A stretch of 64,000 nt of DNA. Source: Sphingobium jiangsuense. GTDB lineage: Bacteria; Pseudomonadota; Alphaproteobacteria; Sphingomonadales; Sphingomonadaceae. The stretch's first letter is position 1, and every line of letters starts with the position of its first letter. Made by a program: the position numbers and the translations under genes. The notes under the pieces are model-generated. The model was given only the letters and a program-made list of their open reading frames with translations. It was not told where the DNA came from and did not search any database. The stretch is from assembly GCF_014196495.1 (NCBI RefSeq), contig NZ_JACIDT010000001.1, forward strand, positions 310,001 to 374,000, in the 5' to 3' direction. Below are positions 1 to 8,029 of this stretch, in pieces.

Positions 1-597
1 GTCGATCGGGCCGGTGCTGTCCACCGCGCCGCGCAGCAGGTCGAAATTGCCGGCCGCCACTTCGATCGAGCCCGCCGCCTCGGCCTGCGGCACCTTGCTC
101 GTCATGTTGACGAGGCCGCCCGGCGTCGAGTTGCCGTAGAGCACCGAGGCCGGGCCCTTGATGACGTCGACCGATTCGATGCGGTGGAAGTCGATCTGCG
201 GCGAGGAATAAGTGCCGCCCTGAAGGCGCATGCCGTCGAGGAAAGTCGCGGGCGAGAAGCCGCGAATGGTCAGCTGGTCGTAGCGGACGGCGACATTGCC
301 GCGCTGGTTCGGCCCGACGCCCGCCACATAGGTCAGCGCCTGATTGATCGACAGCGCGTTGCGCAGGACCAGCTCGTCATTGTCGATGACGGTGATGCTC
401 TGCGGCGTTTCGATCAACGGCGCCTGCGTCTTGGTGCCGCTGATCGAGGCGACCGAGGTAAGCTGGCCGTTGACGACGATCGTCGCCTTGCGATCATCAT
501 CGGCGACAGCCGCAGGCGCTTCCGCCTCGGCGGCCATCGCAGCGACGGCCGGCATCATCAACGCGGCCAAGGATACGCCCCAATATGCGAGTCTCAT
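1..597 (-). CDS. TonB-dependent siderophore receptor, N-terminal part
   Basis: The reverse strand from an ATG at 595-597 stays open for 199 codons to the window edge, so only the N-terminus is present. Residues 1-22 form a signal peptide (hydrophobic core ending AMAA). The plug domain follows, with the family pattern ETPQSITVI, then a VGPNQRGN loop, the LTIRGFSP segment, an FLDGMRL segment and the plug-terminal VIKGPASVLYGNSTPGG. This is the FhuA/FoxA/FpvA type of outer-membrane ferric-siderophore transporter, which works with TonB-ExbBD. No FecA-like signalling extension is seen before the plug. A Fur-box-like site upstream fits iron repression. The substrate cannot be told from this part. 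Confidence 0.93.
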   Translation of the reverse strand, partial: MRLAYWGVSLAALMMPAVAAMAAEAEAPAAVADDDRKATIVVNGQLTSVASISGTKTQAPLIETPQSITVIDNDELVLRNALSINQALTYVAGVGPNQRGNVAVRYDQLTIRGFSPATFLDGMRLQGGTYSSPQIDFHRIESVDVIKGPASVLYGNSTPGGLVNMTSKVPQAEAAGSIEVAAGNFDLLRGAVDSTGPID

Positions 598-647
598 ATA
601 ATCCCCTGTGAAATTTTGCGCGCCGATACCGCTTCCGGGGAATTGTT

Positions 648-666
648 GCAAGTCATTATCATTACT
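648..666 (-). promoter_or_regulatory. Fur-box-like operator upstream of the siderophore receptor
   Basis: Read on the minus strand the 19-mer is AGTAATGATAATGACTTGC. By my hand alignment it matches 13 of 19 positions of the classical Fur box GATAATGATAATCATTATC, including the contiguous run TAATGATAAT. It sits about 50-70 bp upstream of the receptor start codon, in an AT-rich island of GC-rich DNA, where an iron-responsive operator would be expected. In alphaproteobacteria Fur or Irr/RirA could be the reader; the sequence alone does not decide. Confidence 0.6.
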
Positions 667-820
667 ATTAGTAAATAGCGATATGGCAAAAAACGCACCA
701 CACGGCTTACCCGCCCGCTGATCGCGGGCTGCAAGGGATTGTTTTTTCAGGTATTGCAGGAACGGCGAATGGCCGACGCCCTCGAAGGCCGCCGATCATG
801 AGAGACATGCGCCGAAAAGT

Positions 821-837
821 TGGTGACCCCTACGGGA
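821..837 (+). repeat. attL: 17-bp direct repeat of the tRNA-Glu 3' end
   Basis: TGGTGACCCCTACGGGA is identical to 17105-17121, which is the T-arm/acceptor end plus CCA of the intact tRNA-Glu gene read on the opposite strand. The sequence after it (GGGGTTGACAG) no longer resembles the tRNA, so this is the displaced end left by integration of the element. It marks the left boundary. Confidence 0.88.
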
Positions 838-899
838 GGGGTTGACAGCCCCTCTTAGGGCACCATTTTTCAAGCACTTAGGCGTGTCTGGTAGCTGGC

Positions 900-909
900 T
901 TGTATCACA
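900..909 (+). repeat. Candidate arm-type integrase/excisionase site, left copy
   Basis: TTGTATCACA here is repeated exactly at 17019-17028, in the same orientation, 62 bp inside the left att core; the right copy lies 76 bp inside the right core. Both are followed by a similar tail (ATTGT after two to three bases) and by a small inverted repeat (CAACA-T-TGTTG here; TCACA-GAAT-TGTGA on the right). In the excised circle they would flank the att core, as arm sites of lambda-type integrases do. The role is inferred from position and repetition only. Confidence 0.4.
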
Positions 910-921
910 ACATTGTTGCCC

Positions 922-1044
922 ATGCCAGTGGATTTTCATAGTGATGAGGGGCCTCGAATAACTGCCGATCCAAACGAAAATCCAGAAGAATTGATTAACT
1001 GGGCGGTGCTAAGATGGGGTTCTTTCAAACGAGTAGGGAATTAA
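922..1044 (+). CDS. Small plus-strand ORF, 40 aa, element left end
   Basis: ATG at 922 opens a 40-codon frame ending TAA at 1042-1044. The peptide begins MPVDFHSDEGPRITADP and ends in a basic stretch RWGSFKRVGN. I recognise no family. Support for translation is context: it ends one base before the start of the next small ORF, giving a two-gene unit transcribed against the rest of the element. A TTGACA hexamer at 842-847 could be a -35 box, but the matching -10 (ATTTTT) is poor. No strong Shine-Dalgarno sequence precedes the ATG. It lies immediately inside attL, where excision or control proteins often sit. Confidence 0.4.
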   Translation: MPVDFHSDEGPRITADPNENPEELINWAVLRWGSFKRVGN

Positions 1045-1045
1045 G

Positions 1046-1216
1046 ATGTCGAACGACAGCACGCGCAAATGGGCGCAAGAACAACGTAAGCGCGAAGAAC
1101 GCCAGCGGCAATCGGGTCCGGGATACGCGACATGCCTGCATTGCGGAAATCCGTTCCCCGTCTCGCAGGGGACAGTCACTAGCGATGCTGCCATTTGCGA
1201 CGTGTGCAACGGCTAA
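1046..1216 (+). CDS. Small zinc-ribbon-like protein, 56 aa
   Basis: ATG at 1046 opens 56 codons ending TAA at 1214-1216, with AGGG about eight bases upstream. The N-terminal half is highly charged (KWAQEQRKREERQRQ, probably helical). The C-terminal half carries two CxxC pairs, C30-x2-C33 and C51-x2-C54, a spacing typical of a zinc ribbon or zinc finger. It follows the 40-aa ORF by one base and is convergent with the HNH nuclease gene at 1234-2043. Position beside attL, small size and a metal-binding knuckle suggest a DNA- or protein-binding regulator. No family assignment is claimed. The cysteine pattern makes it more credible than a chance ORF. Confidence 0.6.
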   Translation: MSNDSTRKWAQEQRKREERQRQSGPGYATCLHCGNPFPVSQGTVTSDAAICDVCNG

Positions 1217-1233
1217 TAGTTGGAGGGTAGCAG

Positions 1234-2043
1234 TTAGGGCCGCCCCGCGTCGTTCCACGCCCGAAGCTCCATCAGGTCATAGGGCAGCATCCGGTTCGGG
1301 CTGCGATGGGCACGGCGATGACATACGGGGCACAGGACGATCAGGCTGTATGCCCGCGTCATTCTCGGCCCCGCCGCTATAGGATGCGGGTGGTGGGCGT
1401 CGAACATGGCGCGGTCCGAATGCTGAAAGCCGCAAGCCTCACAGACATGGACGCCCCCATGAGCTTCAGCGTTCTTCGCCAGCGCGGCCTTCGCGATGCG
1501 GGAACTGCGCTCCACCTTCCGTTGCATCTGCCACGTTGCTTCACCTTCCGGGGACGCGGCAAAGGCAACAATCTGGCCGGTGTCCACGTCTCCGATAATG
1601 GCATGGTCGCTCCGGTAGGCGTATCGTGCCCATGCAACCCAGCCGTTATCCCATTGGATTTTCAGGGTGCCCCGATGCTCCCGGAAAGTGTCCAGCAGGG
1701 TTAGATGATACAGGTCGGCTTCGCGGCCTTTATCCGCCCCCGGTGGCATCCCGGTCATCGGGCAATCCCAGTCGATTTCTGCCCGGTCCCCAAGGCTGGC
1801 TGAATACAGCCCGACGAACAGCGTTTCATTCGCCGGGTTGGATACGAAGCTGGCCCAATAGGGCGATTGGAACAGGGCTTTGCCGGGGGCTTGGGTGCTC
1901 TGGTATCTGTCAAATGAGCCATCGCGCCGCTGCCATAGGTCATAAGGGGTGATGCCTAGACGCGCCCTGCCGCTATGGCGCAGCAAGGTTACTTGCGCCG
2001 GATCAATTCCGTTCGCGCTCAATAATTCATTGAACGTCACCAA
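1234..2043 (-). CDS. Two-domain HNH nuclease, probable restriction/defence cargo
   Basis: This 269-residue protein starts at TTG 2043 (GGGGG nine bases upstream) or GTG 2040. The C-terminal third is a zinc-stabilised HNH nuclease: C201-x2-C204, paired histidines at 217-218 (FDAHHPHPI), C238-x2-C241 and H242/H246 (LCPVCHRRAH). The N-terminal 150 residues (VTLLRH near 18-23, YWASFV, TLFVGLYSA near 74-82) resemble, from memory, a module that elsewhere precedes GIY-YIG nucleases in restriction-like proteins. It is the last gene before attL, behind the tape measure gene and separated by about 85 bp, the usual place for passenger genes. No methyltransferase accompanies it, so a modification-dependent nuclease or a homing-type function are both possible. 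Activity is not shown. Confidence 0.75.
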   Translation of the reverse strand: MVTFNELLSANGIDPAQVTLLRHSGRARLGITPYDLWQRRDGSFDRYQSTQAPGKALFQSPYWASFVSNPANETLFVGLYSASLGDRAEIDWDCPMTGMPPGADKGREADLYHLTLLDTFREHRGTLKIQWDNGWVAWARYAYRSDHAIIGDVDTGQIVAFAASPEGEATWQMQRKVERSSRIAKAALAKNAEAHGGVHVCEACGFQHSDRAMFDAHHPHPIAAGPRMTRAYSLIVLCPVCHRRAHRSPNRMLPYDLMELRAWNDAGRP

Positions 2044-2127
2044 GATTATGCGCCCCCGCCGATGTATCCAGATAGGGACAGCATAGGACGGGGGCAGTTA
2101 AGTGATCATAAATGGCCGTCCAGCGGA

Positions 2128-4887
2128 TCAGTTGTTGCGCGTCCCGGCACGGCTGATGGCGGTCTGGGCCTTGGCAAGCTGCTGGGCTTCGGAACGGCGG
2201 AAGGTGTCGGGGCGGCGGCTATCAAGGGCTTGGCCCACGGCATCAGCGATTTGACGGGCAACGCGGGCGTCCTGTCCGCCTGCTACGTTCACGTTGACGC
2301 TGGGGGCATAGGTGTTGGACAGGCTCGCGCCGATCCTGCCGCCCGTGGCGAAGGCCGGGGCCTTGCCGCTGTTGATCGCCTCCAGCAATGGCAGATGCTT
2401 CCGGGTCGCCTTGGCGTTGATGACATATTCCCCGTTGCTGGCCATGATGGGGATGCTGTCACTGGTGGACGTTCCTGGGCCTCGGATATGGCCGCCCTCG
2501 GCAAAGCCCAGCAGGCCGCCAATAACGCCCCCAAGCCCCCCAGCGGGTCCGCCGAACAGGCCAGCCATGGGGCCGCTGCCCAACAGCATGGATTGCAGGG
2601 CCATCTTGATAAGCGCGCTGGTCATGTCGAGAATGGATTGCTTCGCGTTCTTGGTGCCGGTGATGACGCCATGCAGGGCGTCAACGGCACTGTCCCCGAA
2701 GAACCGCGATAGCTCGGCGGCGTTGCGCTGGGCTTGGGCAAAGGCGGTGGTGGCGGCTTCGGCAGCAGCCATGCCTTGGGCAAGCTGGGCGATCTCGGCG
2801 CGCTGGCCCGCCGTCAATTCGATGCCCTGCTGCTGGGCCTGATTGAGCATATCCTGTTCATGCAGGAACGCGGAAGCGGCTTGCGGGTCCATGCCCATGG
2901 CCTGCATCTCATTGCCCTGATCGCGAATGAAGTTCTGGCCGTCCCCGATGATGCCAGAATAGGTTTCTTCCCGCTCTTTCTGTTCCTGCGCCTGCCGCTG
3001 GGCTTCCGCCCGGTCCACGGCGGCGATGGCCAGCCCCTCCATCAAGGCAAGCTGTTCCCGCAAGGCCGCGTTTTCGGTGTTCACCAGTTCGGGGAACTGC
3101 TGGCGGATATTGGCGATAGCCTGTTCCTTGTCCGCCTGCACGTCCAGCCCTTCGGCGCGTAGATCGGAAAGGCGAAGCTGGAGCCGCAAGTCATCGGTCG
3201 CCTGCTGGATGCGTTCCTGAAGTCGCTTTTCGGCTTCCGCTGCCCGCTCGGCATCGGTCTTGCCGGTGCGGGTCCGGCCCGTGGGCTTGGTTCCGGCTGG
3301 GGCCGGGGTGCGGGGATTGGTGGCGAACCTCTCCAGATTGCGGGACGCCTCGGCAATCGCGGCATCATAATCCGCCATGGCCCCCTTCAGGTCGTTCATG
3401 CCTTCCTGAAGTTCGGCTTCCGGGTCTTCCAGCATCCCGATGGAACGGCCCAGCCGGGTCAGGTCCGCTTTCCAGCCATCAAGGCTGAATATCTGGTGGC
3501 GGATAGACCCGTCCCCCCGGACACGGGCATCAAGGCCGCGCCGGGTCTGGCCCCAAAGCTCACTATACTGGACGCTGGCTTCCTGCCGCTTGGCCTCCAG
3601 ATCGGAAATCAAGGCTGCCTGCCGTGCCCGCGCCAGATTGTATAGCTCCTGCGCTGCTTCGCCCACGGCCCCCGCGAAGGACCGCACCTTGGTTTCCGAT
3701 GCGGCGGCTTCGCTGCCCACGCCCCGGACGCCCGTGGCGGCACTATCGGCTTTGCCCTTGGCATCGTTCAGGGCACGGGCGGCATCGCTGGTGATGGCCT
3801 CCACGCCATCAAGGGCGGCGCGGGTCTTGGCGGTTTCGGACGCCAGCCCGACAAGGGCGACGGTGATGCCGGTGATGGCGATGCCCACGGGGCCGCCGAA
3901 TGCCCCCAGCAGCGCCGCGCCCACGCCACGGGCAGCGACGGCGGCACGGGCGGCATTGACGACGAAGCCGATGCCCAGCGCGCCGGACAGGGTGGCGATG
4001 GCCGGGATAACGATGTCCAGATTATCGGCCAGCATCTTGATGGCTTCGGCAAGGGCGGCGGTCGCGCCGTTGGACTGATCGGCCTCCCCGAAATACTGCA
4101 CCAAGGCATTGCGAAGGGTCTGGAATGCTGCGCTGGTGGTTAGGACGGATTTGGCGGCGCGTTCCTCCAGCATGGGCGCTCCCGCTTGGAACGCCTCGAA
4201 GAACTCCCGGCTGGACACGGTGCCCGCCATGACTTCGGCGCGCAGCTTGGCGACGGAACCGCCGAACCGCTCATTGCCTGCCGCGACGGCCTGAAGGACC
4301 GGGAACAGCCCTTCATTGATCGAATTGAACTCTTCGGCCCGAACCGTCCCGCTTTGCAGGGCTTGCGACAATTGCAGCAGCGCGCCCGATGCCTGCTGGA
4401 CGGAACCGCCTTGCACCTTCACCGCCGCCGATATGTTGTTGGTGAACTTCAGCAGGTCGCTTTGCGATGCCCCCAGCGCGACGGCGGCCTGTGATGCCCG
4501 GCCATAAAGCTGGCCCAGCGTTTCCAGTTCCACGCCATATCGCTGCGCGGATGCGAATAGCTGGTCCTGCACCAATTTCAGGTTCGCGCCCTCGACGCCC
4601 GCCACGCGAAGGCTGTTCTGGAACCGGGTGTAGCTGTCCGTCAGGGAAATCAGTTCACGGGCGGAGAAGGCAGCGGCCAGCGAACCGGCCAGCCCCTTCA
4701 GCCGGTTGCCCATGCCGGTGGCGGCGTCCGCCATGCTCTTTTCCATGCGGCGGGCCGATACGCGGGCGCGGTTTTCGATCTTGCCGAAATTGTCATTCGC
4801 CGCCCGGTTGGCGCGCTGGAAATTGCGCTCGAAGTCCCGGATGCGGGCTTCAAGGGAAACGACAAGCTGTTCTGTTTCGGTGGCCAT
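2128..4887 (-). CDS. Phage tail tape measure protein
   Basis: This 919-aa protein begins with a coiled-coil stretch (residues 1-45), then the conserved tape-measure N-terminal domain (about 65-280, with SLTDSYTRFQNSLRVAG and EEFNSINEGLFPVL). Hydrophobic segments at about 290-350 may insert in membranes during DNA entry. A long alanine/glutamine/glutamate-rich helical middle follows. The C-terminus has the typical GFAEGGHIRGPGTSTSDSIP and ASNGEYVIN segments. Tape measure proteins set tail length, so the product would match a siphovirus tail. It follows the large terminase gene by about 10 bp. No distal tail, hub or fibre gene follows it, which is unusual because those normally come directly after the tape measure gene. 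Confidence 0.95.
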   Translation of the reverse strand: MATETEQLVVSLEARIRDFERNFQRANRAANDNFGKIENRARVSARRMEKSMADAATGMGNRLKGLAGSLAAAFSARELISLTDSYTRFQNSLRVAGVEGANLKLVQDQLFASAQRYGVELETLGQLYGRASQAAVALGASQSDLLKFTNNISAAVKVQGGSVQQASGALLQLSQALQSGTVRAEEFNSINEGLFPVLQAVAAGNERFGGSVAKLRAEVMAGTVSSREFFEAFQAGAPMLEERAAKSVLTTSAAFQTLRNALVQYFGEADQSNGATAALAEAIKMLADNLDIVIPAIATLSGALGIGFVVNAARAAVAARGVGAALLGAFGGPVGIAITGITVALVGLASETAKTRAALDGVEAITSDAARALNDAKGKADSAATGVRGVGSEAAASETKVRSFAGAVGEAAQELYNLARARQAALISDLEAKRQEASVQYSELWGQTRRGLDARVRGDGSIRHQIFSLDGWKADLTRLGRSIGMLEDPEAELQEGMNDLKGAMADYDAAIAEASRNLERFATNPRTPAPAGTKPTGRTRTGKTDAERAAEAEKRLQERIQQATDDLRLQLRLSDLRAEGLDVQADKEQAIANIRQQFPELVNTENAALREQLALMEGLAIAAVDRAEAQRQAQEQKEREETYSGIIGDGQNFIRDQGNEMQAMGMDPQAASAFLHEQDMLNQAQQQGIELTAGQRAEIAQLAQGMAAAEAATTAFAQAQRNAAELSRFFGDSAVDALHGVITGTKNAKQSILDMTSALIKMALQSMLLGSGPMAGLFGGPAGGLGGVIGGLLGFAEGGHIRGPGTSTSDSIPIMASNGEYVINAKATRKHLPLLEAINSGKAPAFATGGRIGASLSNTYAPSVNVNVAGGQDARVARQIADAVGQALDSRRPDTFRRSEAQQLAKAQTAISRAGTRNN

Positions 4888-4897
4888 GATGCGTCCC

Positions 4898-6595
4898 CTA
4901 GAAAATCAACAGGCCATCGGCCCGGTCATCGGTTTCGTAGATTGATCGGGTGTCTTCCCCGGTCGCGGCACGGGCGACGGCCATGGCGGCGGCAACGGCC
5001 CCGTCTATGCGGTCGCGGCTCTTGCCCTTGTGGAAGGACTTGTTCCCGGCCTTGTCCGTCTCGACAGCTATATTGTCGAAGTTCCAGCGCAGGACGGGAT
5101 GCCCGCCATGGAGGAACTTGCCCGCGATGATGGCGCGTTCCAGTTCCTTGATGGCCGGGGCCATCGTTATCCAGCCCTGCCGCATCTCCACGGCGGGAAA
5201 GCCGTCCTCCAGCAGGTTGTTCAGCATGTTGCGGGCAAGGTGCGGGTCGAAGGCGATTTCCCGCACGTCGAACCGCTCGCACAGGTCGCGTATGGTGTCC
5301 TCGACATGCCGGAAGTCCACGACATTGCCCGGCGTCGGCTCGATGAAGCCCTGTTCGGCCCAATAGGGATAGGGGACGCCATCGCGGTCAGCGCGGCGTT
5401 GCAGATTGTCTTCGGGGCAGAAGAACCAAGGGTGGACGATATAGCCGCCGTTGCCGTCCCGCCACGCGGCGACAATCACGGTCAGGTCTGAATTGCTCGA
5501 CAGGTCCACGCCCAGCCAGCAGGGTTCGCCCTCCAGCTCGGCCAGATCGAACGGGCTGGCCCCGATGTCATAGATGGGCATGTCCACGAAGGGCGTGGAG
5601 CTATGGCCCAGCCAGACATTCAGGTGAAGTTGCCGGAAGGCGTCCCGGTCGGCTGGGCTGTTCGCGGCGGCACGGGCGATGCGGCGCAGGCCCGACAGGC
5701 TGGGATAGCCGTGGGCAAGGCCGGGATTGGCAAGGTGCCACAGCGTTTCGTCCTGCCAGTCCGCATCGGCGGGCGTCTCATACAGGACGGCCAAGGTGCT
5801 GGGGTCGTCGATCTCGCCCCGCGCCACGCGGCGGGCATAGTCGATCACTTGGAAGGCGACATTCTCCTGCCCCCGGCCCGCCGTGGTGATGGTGACGCGA
5901 AGGCTGTTGTCCACCTTGGCCAGCCCGGTGTCGATCACGTCCCACAGGTCGCGCTTCGGCCATGCGTGGATTTCGTCGCACAGGGCGAAGACGGGGGTGC
6001 GCCCGTGCTGGGTTCCCGCCTCGTTTGAAAGGGCCTCCAGCCATGAACCGTTCGGGAAGCTGATGCGGTTCTTATATTCCTGGAGCTTTATCTGGCTGGC
6101 GGCGTCGAAGCGGACATTGCCCTGTCCCTTCCGCCATAGCTGGGTATCCCCGGCCTCAATCAGGCCGATGGCCTCCCGCAAGGCAATCTTCGCCTGTTTC
6201 TGATCGGCTGCGGCCAGCAGGACTTCGCCGCCCGGCACGGCTTCCGGCCCCGTGGTGTGCAGCAGGGTCAGGGCAGCGGCCAGACTGGTCTTCCGGTTGC
6301 CACGGGGCACCATGATGACAACGGACTGGACAATGCGATTGCCGAACTCGTCGCATGGGCCGTAAATCTGGCGGACTATCTTTTCCTGCCACGGGTCCAA
6401 CTGGAACGCGCCGCCCGGAAGCCGGGACTTGGGATGCTTCAGGCCGCGCAGGAAATCGACAGCCCGCTGTCCATAGCCGAACGGGTCCGGGATTTCCGGG
6501 AACGGATTGTCGGGAACAATGGGGTCCGGGGCGATGCAAGCAGTGTCACGGGTGCAGTCACTTGGCTTGCGCTTGCGGATAATCTTGATGGGCAC
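4898..6595 (-). CDS. Phage terminase large subunit
   Basis: The 565-aa protein starts at GTG 6595, three bases after the stop of the head-closure gene. It is a packaging motor with an N-terminal ATPase and a C-terminal RNase H-like nuclease. The Walker A variant VPRGNRKTSL lies at 96-105, Walker B VFALCDEIH at 202-210, the first nuclease aspartate in GVDLSSNSD at 362-370, and the late acidic motif DRIDGAVAAAMA near 530-545. It belongs to the Terminase_1 (HK97/lambdoid) type. The gene lies between head closure and tape measure instead of upstream of portal, and I see no recognisable small terminase beside it. One of the small HTH proteins of the element might fill that role. Confidence 0.96.
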   Translation of the reverse strand: MPIKIIRKRKPSDCTRDTACIAPDPIVPDNPFPEIPDPFGYGQRAVDFLRGLKHPKSRLPGGAFQLDPWQEKIVRQIYGPCDEFGNRIVQSVVIMVPRGNRKTSLAAALTLLHTTGPEAVPGGEVLLAAADQKQAKIALREAIGLIEAGDTQLWRKGQGNVRFDAASQIKLQEYKNRISFPNGSWLEALSNEAGTQHGRTPVFALCDEIHAWPKRDLWDVIDTGLAKVDNSLRVTITTAGRGQENVAFQVIDYARRVARGEIDDPSTLAVLYETPADADWQDETLWHLANPGLAHGYPSLSGLRRIARAAANSPADRDAFRQLHLNVWLGHSSTPFVDMPIYDIGASPFDLAELEGEPCWLGVDLSSNSDLTVIVAAWRDGNGGYIVHPWFFCPEDNLQRRADRDGVPYPYWAEQGFIEPTPGNVVDFRHVEDTIRDLCERFDVREIAFDPHLARNMLNNLLEDGFPAVEMRQGWITMAPAIKELERAIIAGKFLHGGHPVLRWNFDNIAVETDKAGNKSFHKGKSRDRIDGAVAAAMAVARAATGEDTRSIYETDDRADGLLIF

Positions 6596-6598
6596 GGA

Positions 6599-6916
6599 TC
6601 ATCCCCCCGTCGCTACGGTGCGAAGTTCCAGTCCTTCGCGCCGTCCAAGTTCCTTGATCTCCTTCAGATCGAAGACGGCGGAACCTTCCTTCACGCGATC
6701 GGCAAGGGTCAGCCCGTCCATGTGCCGGATGCGGAATATCACGGCGGTTTCGGTGCTGGCCCCGAAGGACCGCATGAACTCTTCCGTGGTGGCCTGAATA
6801 CGCTGCGCCCTGATCGTGGCGACGGTGGCCCAGCCCGAAATGGGGGTGCCGAAATCGTCCACAGTCGTCGTGACGCGCTCGATGGTGATGGTCCTGTCCA
6901 AGCGGCCCGCTCTCAT
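6599..6916 (-). CDS. Phage head closure (head-tail adaptor) protein
   Basis: 105 aa starting at ATG 6916, which overlaps the stop of the upstream gene in ATGA fashion. It opens with MRAGRLDRTITIER, typical of the SPP1 gp16/HK97 head-closure family, followed by the beta-rich core (GTPISGWATVATIRAQRI) and the terminal EIKELGRREGLELR. These proteins form the ring that seals DNA in the capsid and docks the tail. It belongs to a four-gene connector block transcribed leftwards. A start further upstream is open but would run into the preceding gene. Confidence 0.85.
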   Translation of the reverse strand: MRAGRLDRTITIERVTTTVDDFGTPISGWATVATIRAQRIQATTEEFMRSFGASTETAVIFRIRHMDGLTLADRVKEGSAVFDLKEIKELGRREGLELRTVATGG

Positions 6917-7326
6917 GGCATGATCTCCGCAAGCTGGGCTTCCACGCTGATGATGCCGTGCGAATGCAGGCCATCGGGGTCGCGGATGAAGCGGCTGGAC
7001 GTGATGTGCAGGTCCGCAACGTGGTGCCCGTCTATCGTGTAGAAGGGTGTCCGAAATGCGCCCCATAGCGCGCCCGCCACGCCCTTCACGAAGGCCAGCC
7101 CCGGTTCGGTCTGCCACAGGTGAAGGTCGGCAAAGACGGTGTAACGGGTGCGGGCAAGGCCGTCGCCCGGCACGGTCTGGGCCTCCCCGATGATGATGGA
7201 CGGGAAGACTTCCGGGCGGCTGTTCTTGTCCAGCACGTTGGCGGCGGGCACCAAGGCCGTGACGGCGGGGGTGCCGATCAGCCGGGCGCGGACAGCTTTC
7301 TGAAGGGCAAGGCTGGGTTCCATCAT
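6913..7326 (-). CDS. DUF3168-type tail completion (terminator) protein
   Basis: 137 aa. The pattern MMEPSLALQKAVRARLIG, PSIIIGEAQTVP, TVFADLHLWQTEPG and TPFYTIDGHHVADLHI is that of the DUF3168 family. This family includes tail-terminator or tail-completion proteins that cap the tail tube and join it to the head. The start overlaps the preceding stop by four bases and the stop overlaps the next start, so it is translationally coupled within the connector block. Length fits the family. Confidence 0.85.
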   Translation of the reverse strand: MMEPSLALQKAVRARLIGTPAVTALVPAANVLDKNSRPEVFPSIIIGEAQTVPGDGLARTRYTVFADLHLWQTEPGLAFVKGVAGALWGAFRTPFYTIDGHHVADLHITSSRFIRDPDGLHSHGIISVEAQLAEIMP

Positions 7327-7727
7327 CGCGCCTCCCGCACGGCCTTGCGGATGGCCCGCTTCACGCGGTTGGCGATGCGCTTCCGGGTGAGGCGATAGGC
7401 AGGCCAGAAATAGGGCTGCGCCGGGGCGTCCGCCGTGCCGTATTCGACAAGATGGGGATAACGCACGTCGCTGCTGCCCGCCGTCACCAAGACCTGATTA
7501 TCCCGCGCAACGGTGGAACCGCCCGACTGGCTATAGGGTGGCGTGGCCTGTCCGGGCGGGGTGACGGCAATGCTGTCTTTCAGCGCCCCGGTGTCTTCCG
7601 GCGCAAGGTGACGCATCCGCTGGGCCAGTTCCTCCCCCGACTGGATCAGGGACGGATGCACGGCGGAACGCACGGCCTTTGGGATGGCTGCGAGGCGTTT
7701 GGACAGGCGGGATAGCTGCGCGCTCAT
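7323..7727 (-). CDS. HK97 gp10-like head-tail joining protein
   Basis: 134 aa from ATG 7727 (MSAQLSRLSKRLAAIPK). An earlier in-frame ATG would overlap the upstream gene further. The features LAPEDTGALKDSIAVT, a flexible glycine/serine loop, HLVEYGTADAPAQPYFWPA and a basic C-terminal helix (RKRIANRVKRAIRKA) are diagnostic of the HK97-gp10_like family. These proteins are minor tail or joining components. The start codon shares one base with the stop of the gp6-like gene. Confidence 0.88.
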   Translation of the reverse strand: MSAQLSRLSKRLAAIPKAVRSAVHPSLIQSGEELAQRMRHLAPEDTGALKDSIAVTPPGQATPPYSQSGGSTVARDNQVLVTAGSSDVRYPHLVEYGTADAPAQPYFWPAYRLTRKRIANRVKRAIRKAVREAR

Positions 7728-8029
7728 CAGAAAGCCCAATCCCGATAGGGGGCCATCAGGTCGAACAGGCCGGGCGACACGTCCACCATGTTCAGCCCGA
7801 CAAGGGTGGCTTCCCGGTTCTCATACAGGTGGGCGACAAGCTGGCGCGTGGCTTCCTTCAGCGGTTCGGGGGTGCCGTCCGGGAAGGCTTCGGCATCGTC
7901 CAGCGGTTTTCCGATGAACTGGCCAATCCACGCTTCGGCGGCCCCGATCTTCGCCGTTATCAGGGCGTCGTCGGCATCGCTGGTGATGTTCATATGGGCC
8001 TTGGCATCGGCCACGGTGATGATGGTCAT
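7727..8029 (-). CDS. Head-tail connector protein, HK97 gp6-like
   Basis: 100 aa from ATG 8029, with GGGAAAA upstream; the start overlaps the preceding stop. It has the gp6 pattern MTIITVADAKAHMNITSDADDALI, AAEAWIGQFIG, and the late helix LKEATRQLVAHLYENRE. gp6-like proteins form the dodecameric ring under the portal. Shorter than many annotated versions but complete. The open frame extends upstream, but that part overlaps the triple-HTH gene and is not phage-like. Confidence 0.88.
   Translation of the reverse strand: MTIITVADAKAHMNITSDADDALITAKIGAAEAWIGQFIGKPLDDAEAFPDGTPEPLKEATRQLVAHLYENREATLVGLNMVDVSPGLFDLMAPYRDWAF

Noticed and set aside
842..870. TTGACA plus ATTTTT as a promoter for the attL-proximal small genes
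   Set aside because: Spacing is 17 bp, but the -10 is poor and the -35 nearly touches the att core. Kept only as a remark in the ORF entry.
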